A DNA stretch of 15,571 bases from Bacteroidales bacterium UBA3543 (lineage in GTDB: Bacteria > Bacteroidota > Bacteroidia > Bacteroidales > UBA932). Numbering within the stretch: position 1 is the first letter of the stretch; each line of letters opens with the position of its first letter. Position numbers and translations under genes: made by a program. The stretch lies in contig DFOK01000026.1 in the NCBI GenBank assembly GCA_002376715.1, forward strand, positions 1 through 15,571, in the 5' to 3' direction. Positions 7,854 through 15,453 of the stretch are shown piece by piece. The notes beneath the pieces are model-generated. The model had not been told where the DNA came from. It saw nothing but the letters and a program-made list of their open reading frames with translations, and made no database searches.

Positions 7854-8735
7854 TCAAATAACACAAACAAGCTTGAGGTAGAGCACAATTGCAGGGATAA
7901 CGAATAAGGTTGCATCAAAACGATCCAGAAGACCTCCGTGGCCCGGCATTATATTGCCTGAATCCTTGACATTGCAGGCTCTCTTGATCAAAGACTCGAA
8001 GAGGTCACCGAAGAGGCCGAAAACTGAGACTATGGCGGCCATCGCCAGCCAATGCCACCAGGAAATATAGAATAACGATAGGCTGCCGGTTACATAATAG
8101 AGCAGGATTGAAATCAAAAAGGTTATCAGCGCACCTCCCAGGAACCCGGCCCAGGACTTCTTAGGTGAAACGCTTGGAAAGAGCTTACGACTGCCCTGAC
8201 GCTGTCCTAGCAACATTCCGAACATATAGGCCCCAACATCATTGAGCCAGATCAATATCATAACGCTGAGCAGCAGCCAGGGAGTGTACACTCCCTTAAG
8301 TCCGAAGACCAGAAACTGTGCAAGTAGCAACGGGGCCACAATATAGAGCGCCGGCATCATCAGATGCGCCACACTATTGACAATATCACGAGATACTCCC
8401 CTATCTGCCTCACCTCTGCGCAAATCTCTTGTTGAAGTATAGATAAAAGAGATGCAGGCAGCAAGAACAGGTATGAACACCAGAAATATGTATCCGTGGT
8501 TAAGATCAATTTTAAAGGTCAGGAAAAAAAGTACGAAGGCTAGAGTCGCAGCCAAAATCATAAGTATCTGCTCTGCGAAAAAACGTTTTGCCAGAGTCAT
8601 CGAATAGTACTCACTCATCATCAACGCACCTATTGCCACCGTAAGAGGGAGGAAGGTACAACTGCATAGCAGTGCTCCCGCAACTACTATAAAAAAGATG
8701 ATACCGCTTGTGATGCGCTGTGACAAAGAGCTCAT
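7854..8735 (-). CDS. cdsA: Phosphatidate cytidylyltransferase (CDP-diacylglycerol synthase)
   Basis: This 293-residue polytopic inner-membrane enzyme makes CDP-diacylglycerol from phosphatidic acid and CTP, the branch point of phospholipid synthesis. The family signature is intact at residues 248-274: S248, K251-R252, K257-D258, then PGHGGLLDRFD with the acidic residues that bind the metal. An upstream SPKKSWAGFLGG block (190-201) is also typical. About seven to eight hydrophobic segments are visible, including 10-30, 56-75, 82-100, 125-145, 152-176, 196-216 and 227-246. Length is normal. The start codon lies three bases after the ftsH stop, which implies translational coupling; no Shine-Dalgarno is seen. 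Downstream psd uses the same pathway. Confidence 0.96.
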   Translation of the reverse strand: MSSLSQRITSGIIFFIVVAGALLCSCTFLPLTVAIGALMMSEYYSMTLAKRFFAEQILMILAATLAFVLFFLTFKIDLNHGYIFLVFIPVLAACISFIYTSTRDLRRGEADRGVSRDIVNSVAHLMMPALYIVAPLLLAQFLVFGLKGVYTPWLLLSVMILIWLNDVGAYMFGMLLGQRQGSRKLFPSVSPKKSWAGFLGGALITFLISILLYYVTGSLSLFYISWWHWLAMAAIVSVFGLFGDLFESLIKRACNVKDSGNIMPGHGGLLDRFDATLFVIPAIVLYLKLVCVI

Positions 8736-8738
8736 AGG

Positions 8739-10694
8739 CTAATCGAACAATTTGTTGGGATCTTTTCCCCCTTTACGGGGACCGAATATCTTTTCAAGAT
8801 CCTCAGAGAATATAACCTCTTTCTCCAAAAGGAGTTCTGCCAGTTGCTCAAAGCCTTCACGATTTTCGTTAAGTATGCGGGTTGCCGTCTTATGCGCTTC
8901 ATCAATAAATCTCTTTACTTCAGAATCGATAAGTTCCGCAGTCTTTTCACTATATGGCTTGGAAAGTGCCATCTCTGAACGTCCGGTGGAGTCGTAGAAA
9001 GAGACATTACCCACCTTATCACTCATGCCAAAGAAAGTGACCATTGCATAAGCCTGTTTGCTGAGTTTTTCCAGATCGCTGAGCGCACCGGTGGAGATTT
9101 TGCCGTTTATTATCTCTTCCGCCACACGACCCGCAATGGTACTTGCCATTTCATCCTTCAGTTGTTCTTTTGTCGTGAGATGGCGCTCATCGGGGAGATA
9201 CCAGGCTGCGCCAAGCGACTGTCCTCGGGGGATAATGGTCACTTTTAGCAGAGGATTGGCATTGGGCAACAGCCAACTTACGGTAGCATGTCCCGCCTCG
9301 TGGTACGCAATAGTGCGCTTTTCCTCCGGGGAAATGAATTTGCTCTTACGCTCAAGACCACCCACTATCCTGTCAATTGCATCGAGGAAATCTTGTCTGT
9401 CGATAAACTCCTTGTTATTTCTGGCAGCAATCAGAGCCGCTTCGTTACAAACGTTGGCAATGTCTGCACCTGAAAAACCGGGAGTTTGCTTTGCGAGGAA
9501 GTCGATGTCAAAGCCACTGACTAACTTGAGGTTGCGAAGATGGACCTTGAAAATCTCGAGACGTTCTTTGAGCTCGGGAAGGTCCAGGTGTATCTGGCGG
9601 TCGAAACGGCCTGCTCTCATCAGTGCCTTGTCGAGGATATCCGGTCTGTTTGTGGCAGCAAGTATTATGACTCCGGAATTGGAACCAAAACCGTCCATCT
9701 CGGTAAGAAGCTGGTTGAGAGTGTTCTCACGTTCATCGTTGGAAGAGTAACCCAGGTTTTTGCTCCTTGCACGACCTACGGCATCAATTTCATCTATGAA
9801 TACGATACAGGGAGCCTTTTCCTTTGCCTGTTTGAAGAGATCCCTCACCCTCGATGCTCCTACGCCTACAAACATTTCGACGAAGTCTGAGCCTGAAATC
9901 GAGAAGAAGGGAACGTTGGCCTCACCTGCCACAGCTTTGGCAAGAAGAGTCTTTCCTGTACCAGGTGGGCCGACAAGAAGTACTCCTTTAGGAATTTTTC
10001 CACCTAAAGCGGTATATTTCTTGGGATTCTTGAGGAAATCCACAATCTCCATGATTTCAACTTTCGCCTCTTGCAAACCTGCTACATCTTTGAATGTAAT
10101 CTTGATGTTGTTTTCCTTTTCGTAGAGTTTTGCCTGGGATTTACCGACATTAAATATGCCACCACCGGCCCCACCGCCCATATTGCTACGCATAGGACGG
10201 AAAAGCAGGAACCACATGAGGATTAAAAGCAAAGGAAACATCAGCCATTCCAGGGCTCTGCCCCAGTAATTGTGTTTCTCCTCCACTACCACATCAAATT
10301 TACGTCCCTCTCCAAGTGACTCTCGTGCAGCCTCCAGTTCTACTTCGGCGTCAAATTTGTCGGAAACAAGGAAATAAAAATGGGGACCTGACTTGGGTTC
10401 CTTACCTCCGAAAATATTTTTGTACTGGGAAATACTATCCTTAGAGATATAAATATCACCCCTGCGCTCATTACGAATATAAACTACCTTATCTATATCC
10501 CCGCTGGGAAGAATCTCTTCCTTTACCTCAATCCATTCCTTTTTTATAGGTTCAACTCCGCTGCTTGTAAGAAACATATAACCCAGTCCTACAAAGAGTA
10601 GAATATAAAACCAAAAGAGCCAGTTGGGTGCTTTTCTTCTATTAGGTTTGCCGGTCGGTCTTCCGCCGCGCGTATTGCGTGTGTTACTAGCCAT
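8739..10694 (-). CDS. ftsH: ATP-dependent zinc metalloprotease FtsH
   Basis: This is a membrane-anchored AAA+ protease that extracts and degrades misfolded membrane proteins and some cytoplasmic regulators. With the ATG at 10694 it is 651 residues. It has a basic, Arg/Asn-rich N-terminus, a first transmembrane helix at about 24-44, an extracytoplasmic domain at about 50-145 and a second helix at about 150-167. The AAA module follows: Walker A GPPGTGKT at 242-249, Walker B VFIDEID at 298-304 and second-region-of-homology arginines R361 and R364. The zinc motif is HEAGH at 465-469, with third ligand D540. A reading from TTG at 10709 adds MRRFN, but that codon sits next to the Shine-Dalgarno AGGAGG (10701-10706), which correctly precedes ATG 10694 by six bases. 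The rsfS stop is one base upstream, so the two genes are coupled. Confidence 0.97.
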   Translation of the reverse strand: MASNTRNTRGGRPTGKPNRRKAPNWLFWFYILLFVGLGYMFLTSSGVEPIKKEWIEVKEEILPSGDIDKVVYIRNERRGDIYISKDSISQYKNIFGGKEPKSGPHFYFLVSDKFDAEVELEAARESLGEGRKFDVVVEEKHNYWGRALEWLMFPLLLILMWFLLFRPMRSNMGGGAGGGIFNVGKSQAKLYEKENNIKITFKDVAGLQEAKVEIMEIVDFLKNPKKYTALGGKIPKGVLLVGPPGTGKTLLAKAVAGEANVPFFSISGSDFVEMFVGVGASRVRDLFKQAKEKAPCIVFIDEIDAVGRARSKNLGYSSNDERENTLNQLLTEMDGFGSNSGVIILAATNRPDILDKALMRAGRFDRQIHLDLPELKERLEIFKVHLRNLKLVSGFDIDFLAKQTPGFSGADIANVCNEAALIAARNNKEFIDRQDFLDAIDRIVGGLERKSKFISPEEKRTIAYHEAGHATVSWLLPNANPLLKVTIIPRGQSLGAAWYLPDERHLTTKEQLKDEMASTIAGRVAEEIINGKISTGALSDLEKLSKQAYAMVTFFGMSDKVGNVSFYDSTGRSEMALSKPYSEKTAELIDSEVKRFIDEAHKTATRILNENREGFEQLAELLLEKEVIFSEDLEKIFGPRKGGKDPNKLFD

Positions 10695-10695
10695 A

Positions 10696-11085
10696 TTAAA
10701 CCTCCTCAAAAACAGTTTTCACAGCATCAGCCCAAAGATCTTCCAGTCGGTAGAACAATCTCTGCTCTGTCTTGAAAATATGGACGACAATATCTGTGTA
10801 GTCGAGAATAATCCAGAAACCATGTTCCCTGCCTTGTTTCCTTACTGCAGGTCTATCTGCCTTTTTTTCCATCATCTCCTCTACATAGTCACTGATGGCG
10901 ACCACCTGGATGGGCGTATCTGCATTACAGATCACAAAATGGTCTGTAAATGCTGTGTTGATGCGCCTTAAATCTAGGGAAATAACATCATGGCCCTTTT
11001 TCTCCATCATAGCATCAGCTATGACATTTATCTCGTTGAGATTGGTCTCAATCTCACTTTTATTAACTTCTTTGGTTTTCTTCAT
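10696..11085 (-). CDS. rsfS: Ribosome silencing factor RsfS
   Basis: The protein has 129 residues from ATG 11085. RsfS binds large-subunit protein uL14 and blocks joining with the small subunit, lowering translation in starvation. The conserved core is present: DVISLDLR, then TDHFVICNADTPIQVVAISDYVEEMM, then HGFWIILDYTDIVVHIF, RLFYRLEDLWADA near the C-terminus. A nine-codon longer reading from TTG at 11112 is possible, but that codon lies inside a TATATTTG promoter box (11110-11117), so ATG 11085 (MKKTKEVNK) is preferred. It is the first gene of the rsfS-ftsH-cdsA-psd run. Its stop codon is one base before the ftsH ATG, and its 3' end contains the ftsH ribosome binding site. Confidence 0.94.
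   Translation of the reverse strand: MKKTKEVNKSEIETNLNEINVIADAMMEKKGHDVISLDLRRINTAFTDHFVICNADTPIQVVAISDYVEEMMEKKADRPAVRKQGREHGFWIILDYTDIVVHIFKTEQRLFYRLEDLWADAVKTVFEEV
10701..10706 (-). promoter_or_regulatory. Shine-Dalgarno site that sets the ftsH start
   Basis: AGGAGG on the minus strand lies six bases before ATG 10694 and inside the last codons of rsfS. It decides between that ATG and the in-frame TTG at 10709, which is upstream of the site and cannot use it. Confidence 0.8.
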
Positions 11086-11109
11086 CTGAAAATTACTAAC
11101 TTGGTGCGA

Positions 11110-11135
11110 CAAATATACTGCAAATTTTTAGCCAA
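11110..11135 (-). promoter_or_regulatory. Promoter for the rsfS-ftsH-cdsA-psd operon
   Basis: On the minus strand TATATTTG (11110-11117) matches the Bacteroidetes -7 consensus TAnnTTTG exactly. A TTG lies upstream at 11133-11135 with 15 bases between; this is shorter than the usual 19-21, so the -33 element is weak. Transcription would begin near 11104, giving a leader of about 20 bases. It sits in the 71-base divergent gap shared with birA; no equally good plus-strand box was seen for birA. Confidence 0.6.
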
Positions 11136-11156
11136 CCTAAAATTATAGAGAGATTA

Positions 11157-11897
11157 ATGATCGGCACACTCCACATTAAATGGTTTGAAGAGACGGATTC
11201 CACCAATACACAATTGCAAAATGACCGCCATAATCTGGAGAATCTCGCTGTCTATGCAGCCTATTTCCAGACGGCGGGGAGAGGTCAAAGAGGTAATCGC
11301 TGGGAGAGCAAAAGAGGCGAAAACCTCACATTTTCAATACTTTTCAAGCCAGGCAACATCGCAGCACAAGACCAGTTTGTCATATCAAAAGCCGTAGCAC
11401 TCGGCATTGTCGACTATCTGGCACAAAGAGGCGTTGAGTGTCGTATAAAATGGCCGAATGATATCTATTATAATGACCTTAAGATATGTGGCATCCTCAT
11501 TGAAAATGGTATTTCATGTGACAAATTGGCATATAGCATCGCCGGCATCGGAATAAACATCAATCAGGAAAAATTTGACTCGAATGCTCCAAATCCCACC
11601 TCTCTGAAACTTATAACCGGCAAAGAATATGACATACAGCAGGAACTCCCCGATATTGTCTGTCTGATTGCCGGACGCTACAACCAGGCCATTACGGGAA
11701 AAACAAATGAACTCGAAAAAGATTACCTGGAGCTACTTTACCGCAAGGGAGAATACCGAAATTACATCGACTGCACCACCGGAGATAGTTTTGAAGCACG
11801 TATCACCGGCCTGGACGACCAGGCACGCCTGAAGGTTGAAACACGTGACGGGGAGATCAAGGTTTATGCCTTCAAAGAGATTGGTTACGTAATTTAG
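11157..11897 (+). CDS. birA: Biotin--[acetyl-CoA-carboxylase] ligase, monofunctional
   Basis: This 246-residue enzyme activates biotin with ATP and attaches it to a lysine on biotin carboxyl carrier proteins. The biotinyl-adenylate loop GRGQRGNRW is at 41-49, preceded by the early EETDSTN motif (11-17). KWPNDI is at 98-103 and the lysine-bearing KICGILIEN at 109-117. A smaller C-terminal domain of about 50 residues ends the protein. There is no N-terminal helix-turn-helix, so this is the short class of ligase without repressor activity. It is transcribed away from rsfS. Its last 26 bases overlap the convergent rpe gene, and no T-tract terminator follows the stop. Confidence 0.95.
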   Translation: MIGTLHIKWFEETDSTNTQLQNDRHNLENLAVYAAYFQTAGRGQRGNRWESKRGENLTFSILFKPGNIAAQDQFVISKAVALGIVDYLAQRGVECRIKWPNDIYYNDLKICGILIENGISCDKLAYSIAGIGININQEKFDSNAPNPTSLKLITGKEYDIQQELPDIVCLIAGRYNQAITGKTNELEKDYLELLYRKGEYRNYIDCTTGDSFEARITGLDDQARLKVETRDGEIKVYAFKEIGYVI

Positions 11898-12528
11898 CAA
11901 TCATGGCAGAAGGATTTTCTGCCGTAAAAACGGAATTGCCCGCAACGAAAGCTTTTGCACCGGCAGCAGCCAAAGAGGCTATATTGGCCTCATTGACCCC
12001 ACCATCCACCTCAATAATGCAATCAGGATTTAACCTTTCTGTCATTGCATAGAGTTTTGCCACCTTATCTACTGTAGTCGGTATAAATGACTGACCTCCA
12101 AATCCGGGATTAACAGCCATCACTAATATGTAATCGCAATATGGTATAATCTCTTCAAGACAAGAAACCGGCGTGTGGGGATTAATGGCAACGCCCGCCT
12201 TCATGCCGGCGCTTTTAATACGCTGAACTGTCCTGTGTAGATGCGTACAAGCCTCATAATGAACACTGAGCCAACTCACTCCCAACTCAGCAAAACGATC
12301 TATATATCTATCGGGACTCATAATCATCAGATGAGCGTCAAGCGGCTTTTCAGCAAGCGCAGCAATTGCATTTATGACAGGAAAACCATACGAGATATTG
12401 GGCACGAAAAGGCCATCCATTATGTCCAGATGAAACCAGTCTGCCCGGCTCTCGTTAACCATCCGGATATCATCCGACAGATGTGCAAAATCTGCAGAAA
12501 GCATCGAAGGAGCGATAATCAGTGACAT
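11872..12528 (-). CDS. rpe: Ribulose-phosphate 3-epimerase
   Basis: This 218-residue TIM-barrel enzyme interconverts ribulose 5-phosphate and xylulose 5-phosphate in the pentose phosphate pathway. Characteristic blocks are APSMLSADF (6-14), HLDIMDGLFVPN (33-44), NPGFGGQSFIP (140-150) and VDGGVNE (174-180). The metal and catalytic residues H33, D35, H66 and D175 are all present, so the protein looks active. Length is normal. It starts with ATG 12 bases after pepD and is the last gene of the dnaA-pepD-rpe run. Its final 26 bases overlap the 3' end of birA on the other strand. Confidence 0.97.
   Translation of the reverse strand: MSLIIAPSMLSADFAHLSDDIRMVNESRADWFHLDIMDGLFVPNISYGFPVINAIAALAEKPLDAHLMIMSPDRYIDRFAELGVSWLSVHYEACTHLHRTVQRIKSAGMKAGVAINPHTPVSCLEEIIPYCDYILVMAVNPGFGGQSFIPTTVDKVAKLYAMTERLNPDCIIEVDGGVNEANIASLAAAGAKAFVAGNSVFTAENPSAMIAKLRNQSL
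11905..11923. other. Hairpin just past the birA stop, inside the rpe 3' end
   Basis: A perfect 7-bp stem, GGCAGAA (11905-11911) and TTCTGCC (11917-11923), encloses a 5-base loop, and can extend outward by a T-G and an A-T pair. It starts eight bases after the birA stop. There is no T-run on either strand right after it, so it is not a standard intrinsic terminator; it could stabilise the birA mRNA end or be chance within rpe coding sequence. Confidence 0.45.
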
Positions 12529-12540
12529 AGCAATGTTATT

Positions 12541-13977
12541 TTACTTAATGGATCTCAATACTTCGAGTAGCAAAAGCCAGAATTTATCGACCGAAGCGAG
12601 CTCAAGACGCTCTCCAGGTGCATGGACTCCCCTCAAAGTGGGTCCGAAAGAGATCATATCGAGATTAGGATAGGTGTCGAGGAAAAGACCGCACTCCAGA
12701 CCGGCATGAATGGCTCGAACCACAGGTTGTTGGCCAAAAAGACGCACATAAGCATCTACGCAAACATCCTTTAGGGGAGAATTCATATTGGGCTTCCATC
12801 CCGGATATTCAGACTCATGGGCTACCTGAGCTCCGGCCAGACGGAAGACAGCTGCAAAGCGATCACCGGCAAATCTACGGGCGGAATTGATGGAGCTTCG
12901 CTGACTTGACCCGATACGGATGGTATTCCCTTTACCCATCTTGACAGATGCGAGATTGGAGGAGGTTTCCACAAGACCTTTGAGCTCCGCACTCATAGCA
13001 AGCACTCCATGAGGAGCTGCCACCAGTGCTGCCACCAGTCTCTTTGCGACACCTGTAGGAATGGCATTCTTCTCCCGAGCTACCGGCTCCGCTACTGCGT
13101 TGACAGCAGGATCAGTCACAGCATACTCACTCCTGATTTCAGCTGCAAAAGCGTTAAAGAGTTCAATAACCGCATCTTCACTCTTTGCAGGAATAGCAAC
13201 CACTGCCGATGCCTCGCGCGCAATTGCATTGCGCTTATTGCCGCCATCAATGGAGCAAAGGTCGATCTTGAACTCTGCAAAACACCGATTCAGGAAACGT
13301 CCCAAGAGCTGCACGGCATTGGCTCTTCCCTTTTCGATATCGTCACCGCTATGTCCTCCCATACCTCCTAGTACGGTAAAGCGGGTATAGACTCTGGAGG
13401 GATCAGCCTTCTTGGGCTTATATTTGAAGCGTGCGGTAGTATCAATGCCACCGGCACAACCTACAAAGAGTTCACCCTCATCCTCTGAGTCAAGATTTAT
13501 CAAAATGTTACCGGTTAGAAAGCCAGGTTTAAGCGCTTTTGCACCATCCAGCCCGGTCTCTTCTTCAACTGTAAAAAGAGCCTCAATCCTACCATGCTCC
13601 AGCGTTTTATCCTCAAGAATAGCGAGCTGCGCTGCGATGCCTATACCGCAATCAGCTCCCAAAGTAGTTTCTTTGGCAATCATCCAACCATCCTCTATGA
13701 CATATTTTATGGGATCCTTTGAAAAATCATGCGTAGAGTCTGAATTTTTCTCGCAAACCATATCAGAATGACTCTGGAGAATCACTGTAGGGCTATTTTC
13801 ATACCCTTTGGATGCCTCTTTTATTATGAGCACATTACCGACTTTATCTGTTTTGCACTCTAAATTATGCGATGCTGCAAACTGCTGTAAATACTCTATG
13901 ATTTGCTCTTCATGACCCGATTCGCGGGGAATACGGGTTATCTCTTTGAAAAAAGATAATACTTTTTCACTCTTCAT
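12541..13977 (-). CDS. pepD: Aminoacyl-histidine dipeptidase (cytosol non-specific dipeptidase), M20C family
   Basis: This 478-residue zinc peptidase cleaves dipeptides such as Xaa-His in the cytoplasm. The two-zinc M20 ligand set is recognisable: H70 and D72 in LQSHSDMV, D109 in TLGADCG, catalytic E139 and metal-binding E140 in TVEEETG, D163 in NLDSEDEG, and a late histidine at 452 in GVHAPGE. The lid/dimerisation domain spans roughly residues 190-390 and includes GGMGGHSG. There is no signal peptide. It lies 39 bases after dnaA and 12 before rpe on the same strand. The 39-base leader is AT-rich with no Shine-Dalgarno and no clear promoter box. Confidence 0.95.
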   Translation of the reverse strand: MKSEKVLSFFKEITRIPRESGHEEQIIEYLQQFAASHNLECKTDKVGNVLIIKEASKGYENSPTVILQSHSDMVCEKNSDSTHDFSKDPIKYVIEDGWMIAKETTLGADCGIGIAAQLAILEDKTLEHGRIEALFTVEEETGLDGAKALKPGFLTGNILINLDSEDEGELFVGCAGGIDTTARFKYKPKKADPSRVYTRFTVLGGMGGHSGDDIEKGRANAVQLLGRFLNRCFAEFKIDLCSIDGGNKRNAIAREASAVVAIPAKSEDAVIELFNAFAAEIRSEYAVTDPAVNAVAEPVAREKNAIPTGVAKRLVAALVAAPHGVLAMSAELKGLVETSSNLASVKMGKGNTIRIGSSQRSSINSARRFAGDRFAAVFRLAGAQVAHESEYPGWKPNMNSPLKDVCVDAYVRLFGQQPVVRAIHAGLECGLFLDTYPNLDMISFGPTLRGVHAPGERLELASVDKFWLLLLEVLRSIK

Positions 13978-14003
13978 AATAAATGGAATATATGTTATCG
14001 TGT

Positions 14004-14019
14004 TTGTACTATTGTACTA
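14004..14019. repeat. Perfect tandem duplication of an 8-bp unit at the dnaA stop
   Basis: TTGTACTA occurs twice in direct succession (14004-14011 and 14012-14019). On the dnaA strand this reads TAGTACAA twice, and the first TAG is the dnaA stop codon. Each unit also forms GTAC half-sites, giving GTAC-TATT-GTAC. It may be a small slippage duplication; no function is evident. Confidence 0.6.
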
Positions 14020-15453
14020 GTCAATCATAGTGACTTGCTTCTCGATATCTACCACATACTGGCGGAAATTGCGGTCAGTATCCATCAGGTCGCATACGGT
14101 ATTGCAGGCATGATGCACGGTAGCGTGATCCTTCCCTCCAAGCTGAGAACCGATGGAAGCGAGCGACGTTTTTGTAAGATTACGACTGAGATACATGGCA
14201 ATTTGTCTTGCCTGAACGATTTCCCGCTTCCTTGTTTTGGACAAGAACTGATCAGTGGTGATATTGAAATAATTGCAAACTATGTTCTGGATACGGTTGA
14301 TGGTGATCTCAACCTTGTGTTCGGTGACAATCTTGTCGACAAGATTGCGTGCCAACTCCAAAGTGATCTCCTTGCGGCCAAATGTGGCACTGGCAATCAG
14401 CGAAAATAGTGTACCTTCGAGCTCACGTATGTTAGTCTTGACCTTTTTTGCAATGAAAGAGAACACTTCTTCAGGAATATCCACTCCCTCTCTCTCGCTC
14501 TTCGACTTGAGAATCTCAAGGCGTGTGTTGTATGAAGGCATTTGAAGCTCAGCAGAAAGTCCCCATTTGAAACGAGACAAAAGACGCTGCTCAAGCCCCT
14601 GCAGTTCCACAGGCGGTTTGTCCGAGGTTAGAATAAGCTGTTTGCCACTCTGGTGGAGGTAGTTGAATATATGGAAAAAAGCATTCTGTGTTCCCTTCTT
14701 ATCAGCAAATTCGTGAACATCATCGATTATCAGCACATCAATAAGCTGATAAAATCTTAGAAAATCGGCTACGCTTGTATTATTATTGTTACTCTTTGCA
14801 GAACAGGCAGCCGAAGTATACTGGTTTTGGAAAACATTGGCCGAAACATAAAGCACCACCTTTTCGGGATACTTCTCCTTAATGGCGATACCGATGGCCT
14901 GTGCAAGATGAGTCTTACCCAGACCTGGTCCTCCGTATATGAAGAGTGGATTGAAGGTACTTCTGCCCGGATTGATGGAGATATTCATACCCGCAGCACG
15001 TCCAAGCCGGTTGCACTCACCTTCAATGAAATTGGCGAATGAGTATTGTGGGTTGAGCTGAGGATCGATTTTGAGCTTTTTCAGCCCGGGTATAATATAG
15101 GGATTCCCATTATAGTTCTGTCCCACCTCGGGTACGGGAATCTCGTTGTTATGATAGGTCTTGCTATTTTGCTCCGGAAGACGTACCTGTTCCCCTTCTA
15201 CCACCGTTACCGCATAAATCAGTGTGACCTGAGGTCCAATCTCACGACGTAGCACAAGATTTAGCACATCTATATAATGCTCTTCAAGATACTCTCTGAA
15301 AAAATGAGAGGGAACGGCAAGTGTAATGGTTGAATTCTCGAGTGACACCGACCTCACAGGATGAAACCATGTGTCATATTGCTCCTTCGGGATAATGTCC
15401 CGTATAATCGCCAGACATCTGTTCCATACATCTATGTGATTGGATAAACTCAT
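14017..15453 (-). CDS. dnaA: Chromosomal replication initiator protein DnaA
   Basis: This 478-residue AAA+ protein binds DnaA boxes, opens the origin and loads the helicase. Domain I is residues 1 to about 85, followed by an Asn-rich linker to about 130. The AAA+ domain III starts near NPQYSFANFIEG (134-145), with Walker A GGPGLGKT at 174-181, Walker B LIIDDVHE at 241-248, sensor-1 region LILTSD at 273-278, QRLLSRF at 289-295 and NIRELEG at 341-347. The DNA-binding domain IV ends with the signature KDHATVHHA at 441-449. A Ser/Asn-rich stretch, about residues 214-227, between Walker A and B seems longer than in E. coli and in Bacteroides as remembered. The start ATG follows an A/T-rich leader without Shine-Dalgarno. 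It is first in the dnaA-pepD-rpe run. Confidence 0.98.
   Translation of the reverse strand: MSLSNHIDVWNRCLAIIRDIIPKEQYDTWFHPVRSVSLENSTITLAVPSHFFREYLEEHYIDVLNLVLRREIGPQVTLIYAVTVVEGEQVRLPEQNSKTYHNNEIPVPEVGQNYNGNPYIIPGLKKLKIDPQLNPQYSFANFIEGECNRLGRAAGMNISINPGRSTFNPLFIYGGPGLGKTHLAQAIGIAIKEKYPEKVVLYVSANVFQNQYTSAACSAKSNNNNTSVADFLRFYQLIDVLIIDDVHEFADKKGTQNAFFHIFNYLHQSGKQLILTSDKPPVELQGLEQRLLSRFKWGLSAELQMPSYNTRLEILKSKSEREGVDIPEEVFSFIAKKVKTNIRELEGTLFSLIASATFGRKEITLELARNLVDKIVTEHKVEITINRIQNIVCNYFNITTDQFLSKTRKREIVQARQIAMYLSRNLTKTSLASIGSQLGGKDHATVHHACNTVCDLMDTDRNFRQYVVDIEKQVTMID

Noticed and set aside
9058..9750. A 230-codon open frame on the plus strand inside ftsH
   Set aside because: It lies wholly antisense to a conserved protease core; its translation is Ser/Arg/Leu-rich low-complexity sequence with no recognisable motif, as expected from the complement of a real gene.
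10695..10709. TTG start for ftsH adding MRRFN
   Set aside because: The Shine-Dalgarno AGGAGG lies between this TTG and the ATG at 10694, so it can serve only the ATG.
11086..11112. TTG start for rsfS adding nine residues
   Set aside because: The TTG sits inside a consensus -7 promoter box, so it would not be in the transcript from that promoter, and the added residues precede the conserved domain.
13009..13771. Several open frames of 109-120 codons on the plus strand within pepD
   Set aside because: All are shadows of the intact pepD reading frame and overlap each other.
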